A DNA stretch of 64,000 nt from Corynebacterium sp. UBA2622 (GTDB lineage: Bacteria; Actinomycetota; Actinomycetes; Mycobacteriales; Mycobacteriaceae). Location: the NCBI RefSeq assembly GCF_002339505.1, contig NZ_DDJO01000012.1:139186-203185 (forward strand), written 5' to 3'. Positions 49,967-57,744 of this stretch are shown here, in pieces (position 1 is the first letter of the stretch; each line of letters opens with the position of its first letter). A program made the position numbers and the translations under genes. The notes below the pieces were generated by a model. It saw only the letters and a program-made list of their open reading frames with translations. It was not told the origin of the DNA and made no database searches.

Positions 49967-50407
49967 TTACTCGCCGTCCTGGAGGATCGCCTTGGAGAGC
50001 TTCTTCAGGCTCTTGAGGTGCTTCTGTGACGAGGCATCCAGCGCCCGCTCCTCCGCGGCGGCGACGTTCGCCGCCAGCTCGGCCTGCGCCTTGCTGCCTT
50101 TCTTGGTGGGGGTGACGATCTGCCGGCGGCGATCCTTCGGGTCTCGGTCGCGCGTGACCCAGCCGTGCGACTCCAGGGAGTCGATCAACCGCACCATGTC
50201 GGAGGCGTCGATGGCGAGCAGCTCGGAGAGCTGGGTCTGGGAGCAGGGGTTTTCGCTCACGCACGTGAGGATCCAGAACTCGCGCATGGTGGAGTTGTGG
50301 GTGGCCAGCGTGCGCTCGACCTCGTCGCGCGTGTGGCGGCGGATCCGCTCGATCTGGAAGGACGGGGACTTGGTCAGACCGGAGGGAAGCTCAACAGACG
50401 ATGCCAT
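49967..50407 (-). CDS. MarR family transcriptional regulator
   Basis: 146 aa winged helix. CSQTQLSELLAIDASDMVRLI is the recognition helix region, GWVTRDRDPKDRRRQIV the wing. It sits just upstream of the NRPS-like gene, which it may control. TATGCT at 50414-50419 is 6 nt before the ATG. No ligand can be read from sequence. Confidence 0.87.
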   Translation of the reverse strand: MASSVELPSGLTKSPSFQIERIRRHTRDEVERTLATHNSTMREFWILTCVSENPCSQTQLSELLAIDASDMVRLIDSLESHGWVTRDRDPKDRRRQIVTPTKKGSKAQAELAANVAAAEERALDASSQKHLKSLKKLSKAILQDGE

Positions 50408-50571
50408 ATCGCCAGCATAGCGCGGGTGTGGGGAAGGGCAAAAAATGGGAGGTACCCATCATTGGGGCAATGCACGCGTAGACGGTGCGGGCGACCGGCG
50501 GTCGCGTGGGTGTCTGCCGCAAACCGGGCTTTGAGTGAACCGGGCGCGGCGCGCTCCGGATGGCAGCGGGC
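50408..50571. other. 164-bp spacer between MarR and rhodanese genes
   Basis: Contains the MarR -10 box. A 29-codon frame begins at the ATG in AAAAAATGGGAGG, but nothing supports it. No RNA gene seen. Confidence 0.3.
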
Positions 50572-50865
50572 CTACTCCGTGGGCAGGCCGGCCTCGACCC
50601 ACGCGCCCGTGCCGCCCTCCACGTTGATGGCGGAGTCCCAGCCGAGAGCGTGCTCGAAGTACTCGCACGCCTGGGCGGAGCGCCCGCCGGCCTGGCAGAT
50701 GACGTAGATGTCGCGGTCGGGGTCGATGGACCCGTACTGCGCGGTCAGCTCGCTGAGCGGAATGTTCACGGCGTTGGCGGCGTGGACGACTGCGTACTCG
50801 CCGCGCTCGCGAACGTCGATGAGCTGTGCGTCGGAGGGGACTTCGTGAACCGAAACGGATTTCAT
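50572..50865 (-). CDS. Rhodanese-domain protein
   Basis: 97 aa single rhodanese domain. LIDVRERGEYAVVHAANAVNIP is the family start, and the active-site loop is CQAGGRS with the catalytic Cys present, so sulfur transfer is possible. A TAGCAT -10 (50873-50878) is exactly 7 nt before ATG 50865, giving a leaderless transcript divergent from the sortase-substrate island. Confidence 0.88.
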   Translation of the reverse strand: MKSVSVHEVPSDAQLIDVRERGEYAVVHAANAVNIPLSELTAQYGSIDPDRDIYVICQAGGRSAQACEYFEHALGWDSAINVEGGTGAWVEAGLPTE

Positions 50866-50872
50866 TTTTCCG

Positions 50873-50878
50873 ATGCTA
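50873..50878 (-). promoter_or_regulatory. -10 box of the rhodanese gene (leaderless)
   Basis: TAGCAT with 7 nt to ATG 50865; it rules out the longer upstream frame. Confidence 0.5.
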
Positions 50879-50912
50879 CAGGCGGGGCGCTGTCCGCAGC
50901 GCCGGTGAGAGG

Positions 50913-50918
50913 CTAAAG
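50913..50918 (+). promoter_or_regulatory. -10 candidate of the first GAxTG substrate gene
   Basis: TAAAGT, followed by a ~70-nt leader with GAGGAG ahead of ATG 50993. Confidence 0.35.
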
Positions 50919-50992
50919 TTGCAAGTGAGACTTTATTTCGGGCCGCTGGTCCTTCCCGGGCCCGCCGCCCCAACATCGAGGAGTTTGGCACC

Positions 50993-51673
50993 ATGACGCG
51001 CACCCGCACTTCCCTCCTGGCCGCAGGCATGGCCGGAGCGCTCACCCTCGCCGCCGCCCCCGCCGCGCTCGCCGAGGAAACGTCCGGCCCCGCGCCGAGC
51101 CCGGCTGCCGCCACCGGCCAGGAAATGCCCGCCACGGAGGTCACCTCCCCGGCAGGCGAGGGGACTCCGGCTGAGAAGCCCTTCTCCAAGGGGGATGCCA
51201 CCGACAACGGCCAGCCCGTCGCCGCGGGCCTCGTCGCCCTGCCCGACGTGCTGACCATCAGCGGGACGACGTACTACCTGAACAAGGACGGCCAGACGTA
51301 CGTCACCGACATGGGGCGCATCAACGCCGAGCCCACTGCTGCCGAGGTCGACGCCTCCAAGGCCCTGCTGGCCCAGAACAGTGCCGAGGCGGCGCGCCAG
51401 GCGATCGCCGAGGCCAAGGCGGGCGAGCGCAAGGCGGCCCCCGCAGCGGGTGCAGCTCCGGCTGCGGCGGCAACGGCGCAGGCCACCACGCCTGCGCAGG
51501 CGCCTGCCGCCGAGACCGCACCCGCCGCCCCGACCACCCAGGTCCCGGCGGTCGAACGCGGCATGGGCGCGCAGACCGGTTCCAACACCGCGGCGCGGGG
51601 CCTCTTCGCCCTGGTTTTCGCCTCGGTCGCCGGTGCCGCGCTCTTTGCCTTCGCCCGCCGCACGCTCATCTAG
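50993..51673 (+). CDS. Secreted protein with GAxTG sorting-like tail (substrate A)
   Basis: 226 aa. Signal peptide 1-28 (ends AALAE). A region with ATGQE, then one YYLNKDG module at 81-105 (VALPDVLTISG, TTYYLNKDGQTYV), an Ala/Pro/Gln-rich linker and a C-terminal 36-residue tail: GAQTG at 192-196, hydrophobic GLFALVFASVAGAALFAF, RR near the end. This is the layout of a cell-wall sorting signal with Gly-Ala in place of Leu-Pro. The tail shares 23 of 36 residues with the protein at 52749-53948, and a sortase gene lies between the two. I recognise no named family. Confidence 0.78.
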   Translation: MTRTRTSLLAAGMAGALTLAAAPAALAEETSGPAPSPAAATGQEMPATEVTSPAGEGTPAEKPFSKGDATDNGQPVAAGLVALPDVLTISGTTYYLNKDGQTYVTDMGRINAEPTAAEVDASKALLAQNSAEAARQAIAEAKAGERKAAPAAGAAPAAAATAQATTPAQAPAAETAPAAPTTQVPAVERGMGAQTGSNTAARGLFALVFASVAGAALFAFARRTLI

Positions 51674-51732
51674 GCCCGGCCATTTACGTCCCCGGGGCGT
51701 GTCCCGAGCGCTCCCGCCACAGCGTCTCGCGC

Positions 51733-51777
51733 TACCGTTTTGCCATGCCCTGCTTCCCGGTGAAACGCCATGCCTGA
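51733..51777 (+). promoter_or_regulatory. Leaderless mini-ORF overlapping the sortase start
   Basis: TACCGT (51733-51738), 6 nt, then ATG 51745 opening MPCFPVKRHA and a stop at 51775-51777, which overlaps the sortase ATG 51770. It could couple or tune sortase translation. The sortase itself lacks a good ribosome site. Confidence 0.35.
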
Positions 51778-52606
51778 CTACGGCTACGTTCCCCGTACCC
51801 CACCGCGGGTGACCCCCGGCCCCCGTGCAACGCACCCGCAACCCCGCCGCACCCAACCGGCGCGGCGGGTCTTCCTCGTGCGCCGCGCCGTCGCGCTCGG
51901 GGTTCTCGTGCTTCTGCTTCTCGTGCTCCTGAGCCGGTGCGCGGGCGGGGGAAGGGGTGCCACCGCCACGCAGGAGCCGCCGCAGCCTCCGGTGGAGCCC
52001 AGTACCAGCAGCGCACCCGCCTCACCGACCTTCACCGCGCCGCCGGCGGTCGCCCTGCCTACCGCCACCACGGTCGCGGTGAGCCGCCCCGTGGAGCTTG
52101 CGGTGCCGTCGATAGGCCTCAAGGCGGACGTGGAAAAGAAGGACTGCCACGTCTCCGATGACGCGATCGACCCGGCGACGCTTCGCGAGGCCTGCGCGTA
52201 CACGGCCCCCGACCGCCCCTACTCCCTGCCCGGCAGCGACGCGCCGGATGTCGTGGTCATCGCGGGGCACACGGGTGCCGGGGTATCCGCCGTGTTCAAC
52301 CCGCTTTACGACGGCAAGGCCAAGCGCCACAACGTCAGCATCGGCGATGTCCTCTACGTGCGCACGGAGGCGTCGGGAAGCGACTGGCTCGCGTACACCG
52401 CCACAGACCTCCACGAACCGAAGAAGGAGGGACTCGCGGCGTCGAAGGAGATCTGGGGGGAGGGCGCCACGCCGGGCCGTCTGCTCACCATCAGCTGCAT
52501 CCAGCCGGCGAACCCGCTGGCGGACTCCGTGCAGAACGCCGTGGTGGGCTGGCAGTTCAGCAAGGTGGTGAGTGAGGGGCAGGTCAAGGCGAACATGGGT
52601 GGCTAA
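51770..52606 (+). CDS. Sortase-family transpeptidase (class E/F-like) flanked by its probable substrates
   Basis: 278 aa. A basic Pro-rich cytoplasmic N-terminus, one helix ([20 protein letters not shown]), a Thr/Pro linker and a sortase barrel: VPSIGLKADV, His167 in VVIAGHTGAG and Cys243 in LLTISCIQP. No Arg occurs anywhere after Cys243, so the usual catalytic Arg is missing or comes from elsewhere. It sits between two proteins with a shared GAxTG tail, 96 bp after the first and 142 bp before the second. Wall anchoring of those two is the inferred job. Confidence 0.82.
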   Translation: MPDYGYVPRTPPRVTPGPRATHPQPRRTQPARRVFLVRRAVALGVLVLLLLVLLSRCAGGGRGATATQEPPQPPVEPSTSSAPASPTFTAPPAVALPTATTVAVSRPVELAVPSIGLKADVEKKDCHVSDDAIDPATLREACAYTAPDRPYSLPGSDAPDVVVIAGHTGAGVSAVFNPLYDGKAKRHNVSIGDVLYVRTEASGSDWLAYTATDLHEPKKEGLAASKEIWGEGATPGRLLTISCIQPANPLADSVQNAVVGWQFSKVVSEGQVKANMGG

Positions 52607-52748
52607 CCCCGGATGGGGGTAAACCTGAAAGTTACTGCTGTGACTAATGTGATTTCGGTGGACTTACCATACATTTGGGCTCGACCCTAAACCCTCGCTT
52701 GAGACTTGAGGTTTCTCGAGAGGTTGGACTGACCCCTTGGAGCTACCG

Positions 52749-53948
52749 ATGAAGCACATCACCCTTCCCGCCCTCGCCATCGCGGGCGCCATGACCCTCG
52801 CCGTCGTCCCCGCCGCCGACGCCCAGTCCTCCGGTGGCAGCAGTGCCGTCTCCGCCGGTGCGACGACCACCACCGCGTCCACGACGGCTGCAGCGCCGCT
52901 GTCCTCCGCCACCGGTCAGGAGGACATGAAGCCGCTCAATCCCTGGGTGGCCGGCGGTGTCGCCGGACAGTGGGAGGGTGTGGACTGGTACTACCACACC
53001 GACAAGCAGCACGTGGTGCTCAAGATCGAGGATGTCGCCAAGGACCTTAGCGTCGTCAATCCCGATAATGTGCTGACCGTCAAGGACTTCGCCGACCAGG
53101 CCGGTTACCAGCGCCCGGGAACCACGTCCGAGCCCACCACCTCCCCTGCACCCGCCTCCTCCCAGCTCTCCTCCGAGATGCTGCCCTTCGCCCGCGTCGG
53201 TGAGGTGGTGGGCGAGCTCAACGGCTCAAAGTGGTACTACAACCGGGACATCAACTACGTGGTCAACTCCCAGGACCTCGTGAACCGGACCGTCACGCAG
53301 GGCGAGGCCGGAGTGAAGCTCACCATTGATTTCGCCCGCGAGATCCAGCGGAGCCTGCCGATCAACGTCGTTGTCGACGGCCTGTCCAGCAATCCGGCGC
53401 CCGGCACGCCGACCGCCCCGGCAGCACCGCAGGGATCCTCCGGCAACGGGACCCAGCGCACCGAGAACACCACCGAGACCACGAACGGGACCACCAACGC
53501 CCAGCTCAACGCAGGCAGCTCCCAGCTCGGCCGCCTCGTGCAGGTCGCCCTGCCGGCCATCCTCATCATCGGCGGCATCTCCTGGTTCCTCAACAACGAC
53601 GGCATGACCTACATGCAGAGCTCGTCGCGCACCGGTGAGACGCCGACCGAGCAGGAGCGCGCTTCGTCGATGAACATGCTGAGCAGCAACCGCTCCGAGG
53701 TCCAGCGCCAGTCCTCCGCGCTCGGCTCGTCGGCCCTCGGCTCCTCGGCTCTGGGTTCCTCGGCGCTCGGCTCCTCCGGCCAGGGCTCCAACAACGGTGA
53801 CCAGACCCAGGCCACCGCCGAGGACGAGTTCCGCGGTATCGGTGCCGAGACCGGCTCCAACGGCTTCGCCCGCGGGTTGTTCGCCCTGCTCCTCGCCTCC
53901 GTGCTGGGTGCCGCGGCGTTCCACTTCGGCCGGAAGCAGCTCGTCTAG
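52749..53948 (+). CDS. Secreted protein with three WYY modules and GAxTG tail (substrate B)
   Basis: 399 aa. Signal peptide 1-25 (ends AADA). ATGQE at 54-58 as in substrate A. Three related modules: WEGVDWYYHTDKQHVV (75-90), LNGSKWYYNRDINYVV (157-172) and IGGISWFLNNDGMTY (274-288). A Thr/Asn-rich linker lies near 215-258, and four SALGS units at 323-342. The 36-residue tail has GAETG at 365-369, then GLFALLLASVLGAAAFHF and RK. ATG 52749 is chosen for the TTGGAG site and signal peptide; a TTG at 52737 also opens the frame. Confidence 0.78.
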   Translation: MKHITLPALAIAGAMTLAVVPAADAQSSGGSSAVSAGATTTTASTTAAAPLSSATGQEDMKPLNPWVAGGVAGQWEGVDWYYHTDKQHVVLKIEDVAKDLSVVNPDNVLTVKDFADQAGYQRPGTTSEPTTSPAPASSQLSSEMLPFARVGEVVGELNGSKWYYNRDINYVVNSQDLVNRTVTQGEAGVKLTIDFAREIQRSLPINVVVDGLSSNPAPGTPTAPAAPQGSSGNGTQRTENTTETTNGTTNAQLNAGSSQLGRLVQVALPAILIIGGISWFLNNDGMTYMQSSSRTGETPTEQERASSMNMLSSNRSEVQRQSSALGSSALGSSALGSSALGSSGQGSNNGDQTQATAEDEFRGIGAETGSNGFARGLFALLLASVLGAAAFHFGRKQLV

Positions 53949-54014
53949 GGCAACCGCCCTCCGCACCCCGCCGGGACAACCCGTCCCCGCGGGGTTTCGC
54001 GCGCTCAGAAAGTC

Positions 54015-54104
54015 AAAGGGCCAAAACTAAAGGGCCAAAACGCCAGGTCGCCATTTCGGCGGATTTTCTCACCTGGGGTTTTGGCCCTTTAGTTTTGGCC
54101 CTTT
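54015..54104. repeat. Long inverted repeat at a convergent junction, copy 2
   Basis: Arms 54015-54048 and 54071-54104 (34 bp) differ at one base; the loop is 22 nt. Core GGGCCAAAACTAAAGGGCC-type units and CCAGGT are shared with the repeat at 6759-6861. It lies between substrate B (+) and ppa (-) and can serve as terminator for both. Confidence 0.85.
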
Positions 54105-54159
54105 GTGGTGGGCGGGTTCCTAAGAGGCACTCCGGGCGGCCGCGGGGGCCGTCGACAAG

Positions 54160-54693
54160 CTAGTTGCTGGTCTTGGCTTCCTTCTCTTCCTCGAGGGACT
54201 CGCGGGAGTTGTCACCGACCTTCTTGAAGTTGTCCAGGGACTCCTGCAGGATGCGCTCGGCCTCCTCGCGGTTGCCCCAGCCGGACCCGCTGACCTCCTT
54301 GTTCGGCTCTAGGTCCTTGTAGTGGACGAAGAAGTGCTCGATCTCGTCCTTGGTGAAGTCGTCGATGTCGTCGATGTCCTGGAAGGACTCGTAGCGCACG
54401 TCGTCGAGGACGCAGAGCAGCTTGTCGTCGCCGCCGGCCTCGTCGGTCATCTTGAACACGCCGACCGGGCGGGCGATAACGGTGACACCGGGGAAGACGG
54501 GCTCGGGGGTGATCACGAGCGCGTCCAGCGGGTCGCCGTCGTCGGCGAGGGTGTTGTCGATGAACCCGTAGTCCGCCGGGTACGCCATCGGCGTGAACAG
54601 GTAGCGGTCCAGGAAGATCCTGCCGGACTCGTGATCGACCTCATACTTGTTGCGGGAACCCTTCGGGATCTCGACGATGACCTCAATGCTCAT
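54160..54693 (-). CDS. ppa: Inorganic pyrophosphatase
   Basis: 177 aa family I enzyme. GSRNKYE, the PxDYG region ([11 protein letters not shown]) and DGDPLDALV supply the Mg2+ and phosphate ligands. The C-terminal ~15 residues are Glu/Lys-rich beyond the usual end. AAAAGGAGC is the ribosome site. Pulls biosynthetic reactions forward by hydrolysing PPi. Confidence 0.95.
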   Translation of the reverse strand: MSIEVIVEIPKGSRNKYEVDHESGRIFLDRYLFTPMAYPADYGFIDNTLADDGDPLDALVITPEPVFPGVTVIARPVGVFKMTDEAGGDDKLLCVLDDVRYESFQDIDDIDDFTKDEIEHFFVHYKDLEPNKEVSGSGWGNREEAERILQESLDNFKKVGDNSRESLEEEKEAKTSN

Positions 54694-54775
54694 GTGCTGC
54701 TCCTTTTGTCTGCCACCGTGGCACTCCGCCAGCGGATAATCGCCCACCATCATACGTGGGATAATCTTTAGCCCG

Positions 54776-56026
54776 ATGAAGGTATGGACATGGGTCGTCG
54801 GCGCCGTCGCCGTCCTCGGGGTGGGCACCGCCGCCGGGGTGGGCGTGACCGCGCAGCAGCAGCGCGCCAACCTCGAGCACGCGCCCGCGTTTGCCCTCCC
54901 CACGCCGACGCAGGTCATTGAGCCCGCGAGCCCGGCGCCTGTCGACGTCGCCCAGCGCGATGCCACCCTCGCGCGGCTCGCCGACAACCCCGCCCTGGCC
55001 ACCTTCCACGCGCGCATCTCCTCCGCCGACACCGGGGACGTCGTCTTCGACAAGCTCTCCGCGGAGCCGCTGCGGCCCGCCTCGTCGACGAAGGTGCTCA
55101 CCGCCTCGGCGGCGATCCTCGAGCTGGGCCCGGACGACCGGATCACCACCGACGTGGTTGCCGGCACCCACCCGGGCGACGTGGTGATAAAGGCCGCCGG
55201 CGATGTCTGGTTGGACGAGGACAAGCTCGACAACCTCGCCCGCCAGATCGGCTCGGCCCAGGCGGTGTACGTCGACACCTCGGCGTGGCCCTCCGAAACC
55301 ATGCTGTCGGGGTGGGACCCGGCGGACATCGACGGCGGATTCGTCGCCCCGCTCGAGCCGATCATGCTGCACGGCGCGCGCATCGGCGCCACCGAGGGCG
55401 ACGTGCCGCGCTCGCACACCCCCGCCCTTGACGTCGCCCGGGCACTCGCGGACAGGGTGGGCGCGGAGACCGTCGGCTTCGGCCCCGCCCCCGCCGGTGC
55501 CCGGGTGGTGGGCAGCGTGCAGTCGCCCGACTTGATCACCCGCCTGCACGCGATGATGAAGGACTCCGACAACGTCATGGCCGAGGCCATCGGCCGCGAG
55601 ATCGGCCGCCACCGGGGAACGGGTAGCCCCCAGGGCGCCCTCGACGTCCTGGTGCAGAACGGCTACGACCTGTCCTACGTCACCCTCTCCGACAGCTCGG
55701 GGTTGTCCACCAACAACCTCATCCCCCCGCGTCTTCTCGATCAGCTCATCCTCGACGCCGCGCGCAAGGACACGCTCCGCCCGCTCCTGGGTACCCTGCC
55801 CGTCGCCGCCGGCGAGGGAACGCTAGAGGACCGCTACACCGACCTCCCCGGGCGCGGCTGGGTGCGCGCGAAGACGGGCACCCTCGACGAGACCTCGGCC
55901 CTGGTGGGTACGGTGACCAGCCGGGTGGGCAACATCTACACCTTCGCCCTGATGTCCAACGGCAGCGATGTCAACGCAGCCCGGCAGGCGCTCGACGAGC
56001 TGGCATCGGCGCTGCGGGAATACTGA
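54776..56026 (+). CDS. dacB: D-alanyl-D-alanine carboxypeptidase/endopeptidase (PBP4/DacB type)
   Basis: 416 aa class C penicillin-binding protein. One N-terminal helix/signal anchor ([18 protein letters not shown]). Active-site motifs in order: S103-S-T-K106, S-D-N in [10 protein letters not shown] and KTG in [10 protein letters not shown]. Trims peptidoglycan stem peptides outside the membrane. TAATCT (54762-54767) is 8 nt before the ATG. The stop overlaps the tilS start (TGATG). Confidence 0.92.
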   Translation: MKVWTWVVGAVAVLGVGTAAGVGVTAQQQRANLEHAPAFALPTPTQVIEPASPAPVDVAQRDATLARLADNPALATFHARISSADTGDVVFDKLSAEPLRPASSTKVLTASAAILELGPDDRITTDVVAGTHPGDVVIKAAGDVWLDEDKLDNLARQIGSAQAVYVDTSAWPSETMLSGWDPADIDGGFVAPLEPIMLHGARIGATEGDVPRSHTPALDVARALADRVGAETVGFGPAPAGARVVGSVQSPDLITRLHAMMKDSDNVMAEAIGREIGRHRGTGSPQGALDVLVQNGYDLSYVTLSDSSGLSTNNLIPPRLLDQLILDAARKDTLRPLLGTLPVAAGEGTLEDRYTDLPGRGWVRAKTGTLDETSALVGTVTSRVGNIYTFALMSNGSDVNAARQALDELASALREY

Positions 56027-56919
56027 TGCGCCCGTTCTGGCCGCGCCGTTCCCCGCACTTCCTCGAGTGCCGCCGGGCGGTGCGGCCCTTCGACGGACCC
56101 GCTGTGATCGGGTTGTCCGGGGGCGCGGACTCCCTGGCCCTCGCCGCCGCCGCCGCGGCGGAGGGCAAGAACGTGCGCGCGGTGGTTGTCGACCACGGGC
56201 TGCAGGACGGCTCCGCCGGGGTCGCCGAGGCCGCCGCCGGGAAGGCCCGGGCGTGGGGCATCCCCGCCGAGGTCGTCCGGGTGCAGGTGGGGGAGGGGAA
56301 CGTCGAGGCGCAGGCGCGGCGGGTGCGCTACGCTGCGCTCCTCGAGCCCGGCTGGGACGTCTGGGTCGCCCACACCGCCGACGACCAGGCGGAGACGCTC
56401 ATCCTCGGGGCGCTGCGGGGAAACCCCTCCGGCATGGCCCCGCGTGCCGGGCGGGTGGTGCGTCCCTTCTTGGGCGTCCGCCGCGCGGACACGGCCGGGG
56501 CGTGCCGGGAGCTCGGGGTGCAGCCGTGGGAGGACCCGATGAACGCGGATCCGGCCTTCCGCCGGGTGCGGGTGCGGCGCGAGGTGATACCGCAGCTCGG
56601 GGAGCTCATCGGGGGAGACGCGGTGCCGGCGTTGGCGAGGACGGCGGACAGGATTGCCCGGGACGGGGAGCTGATTGCGTCGATAAGCGAGCTCGGACCC
56701 ACCGACAGCTGCGCGGAGCTCGCCCTGGACCCGGGGCCCGTGAGGAGGCGGAGGATCGCCGCGTGGCTCGTCTCCCACGGTGTGGCGGTGGAGGGTTCGC
56801 AGCTCGCGGCGGTGGAGGCGCTGGTCACGGGCTGGCACGGGCAGGGCCCGGTTGACGTCGGCGGGGGTCGGGCGGTCCGCCGGGTGGGCGGGATGCTGGA
56901 GTTGGTCCGGTGCCGCTGA
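56026..56919 (+). CDS. tilS: tRNA(Ile)-lysidine synthase
   Basis: 297 aa. PP-loop GLSGGADSLAL binds ATP; the enzyme converts C34 of the CAU-anticodon tRNA-Ile to lysidine so that it reads AUA. VDHGLQDGSAGVAE and HTADDQAETLI are further family motifs. A short form without the long C-terminal domains of E. coli TilS, as is usual in actinobacteria. It contains one copy of the GCTTATCGACG 11-mer (minus strand, 56678-56688), read there as an ATA codon. Confidence 0.92.
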   Translation: MRPFWPRRSPHFLECRRAVRPFDGPAVIGLSGGADSLALAAAAAAEGKNVRAVVVDHGLQDGSAGVAEAAAGKARAWGIPAEVVRVQVGEGNVEAQARRVRYAALLEPGWDVWVAHTADDQAETLILGALRGNPSGMAPRAGRVVRPFLGVRRADTAGACRELGVQPWEDPMNADPAFRRVRVRREVIPQLGELIGGDAVPALARTADRIARDGELIASISELGPTDSCAELALDPGPVRRRRIAAWLVSHGVAVEGSQLAAVEALVTGWHGQGPVDVGGGRAVRRVGGMLELVRCR

Positions 56920-57008
56920 CGAACCCGCTGGTGGTTGTCGGCAGTGCCGGGTAGGTGGCAAGATGAGGAAGTTACGCGACACGCGCGGGCTTGCGAGAAA
57001 GGGCACCG

Positions 57009-57713
57009 ATGACCGAGCTGCACCAGGAGCTGCACCACGAGCTGCATGACGGACTCAACGACGAGCTGCACAACAAGAAGGACTTCAACGTCCCCGCCCA
57101 CCGTTACGGCGACGATGTCGAGGCGGTGCTCATCTCGGAGGGGGACCTCCAGGCGCGCATCCAGGAGCTGGCGGACATGGTCACGGAGCGCTACCGCGAC
57201 ACCCCGGACGACCTCATCCTCGTCTGCGTGCTCAAGGGTGCGGTCTTCTTCCTCACGGATTTCGCGCGCAAGCTCGGTGTGCCGTGCCAGCTGGAGTTCA
57301 TGGCCGTGTCCTCCTACGGCAACTCGACGACCAGCTCGGGTGTGGTGCGCATCCTCAAGGATCTGGACAAGGACATCCAGGACCGCGACGTGCTCATCGT
57401 GGAGGATGTCATCGACTCCGGCCTCACCCTGTCCTGGCTGATGAAGAACCTGCGCGGGCGCCAGCCCCGCTCGCTCAACGTGATCACCCTGCTGCGCAAG
57501 CCCGAGGTGCAGACAGCGAAGATCGACCTCATGGCTGTGGGCTTCAACATCCCCAACGAGTTCGTCATCGGCTACGGGCTCGACTACGCCGAGCGCTACC
57601 GCGACCTGCCCTACGTGGGCACGCTGCACCCGCGCGTCTACGGCGGGGAGACCGCCGAGCCGGCCGAGACCGGGGCAGTCGGGGACGCCGCGCCCCTGGA
57701 ATCCGAAATTTAG
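57009..57713 (+). CDS. hpt: Hypoxanthine phosphoribosyltransferase
   Basis: 234 aa purine salvage enzyme. The PRPP-binding loop is [28 protein letters not shown] and [11 protein letters not shown] are the flanking motifs. The N-terminal ~20 residues are repetitive ([17 protein letters not shown]) and longer than typical. The C-terminal tail is Ala/Glu-rich. GAAAGGG supports ATG 57009. Its stop TAG is the start of the ftsH -10 box. Confidence 0.93.
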   Translation: MTELHQELHHELHDGLNDELHNKKDFNVPAHRYGDDVEAVLISEGDLQARIQELADMVTERYRDTPDDLILVCVLKGAVFFLTDFARKLGVPCQLEFMAVSSYGNSTTSSGVVRILKDLDKDIQDRDVLIVEDVIDSGLTLSWLMKNLRGRQPRSLNVITLLRKPEVQTAKIDLMAVGFNIPNEFVIGYGLDYAERYRDLPYVGTLHPRVYGGETAEPAETGAVGDAAPLESEI

Positions 57714-57716
57714 ACT
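57711..57716 (+). promoter_or_regulatory. -10 box of ftsH overlapping the hpt stop
   Basis: TAGACT, whose TAG is the hpt stop codon. It implies a short leader of ~20 nt containing AGGA before ATG 57745. Confidence 0.4.
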
Positions 57717-57744
57717 TCCCCCGAACAACAGAACCCAGGACTAC

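Noticed and set aside
50440..50540. 29-codon frame and GC-rich fold between MarR and rhodanese genes, considered as small RNA or peptide
   Set aside because: No promoter, terminator or ribosome site supports either.
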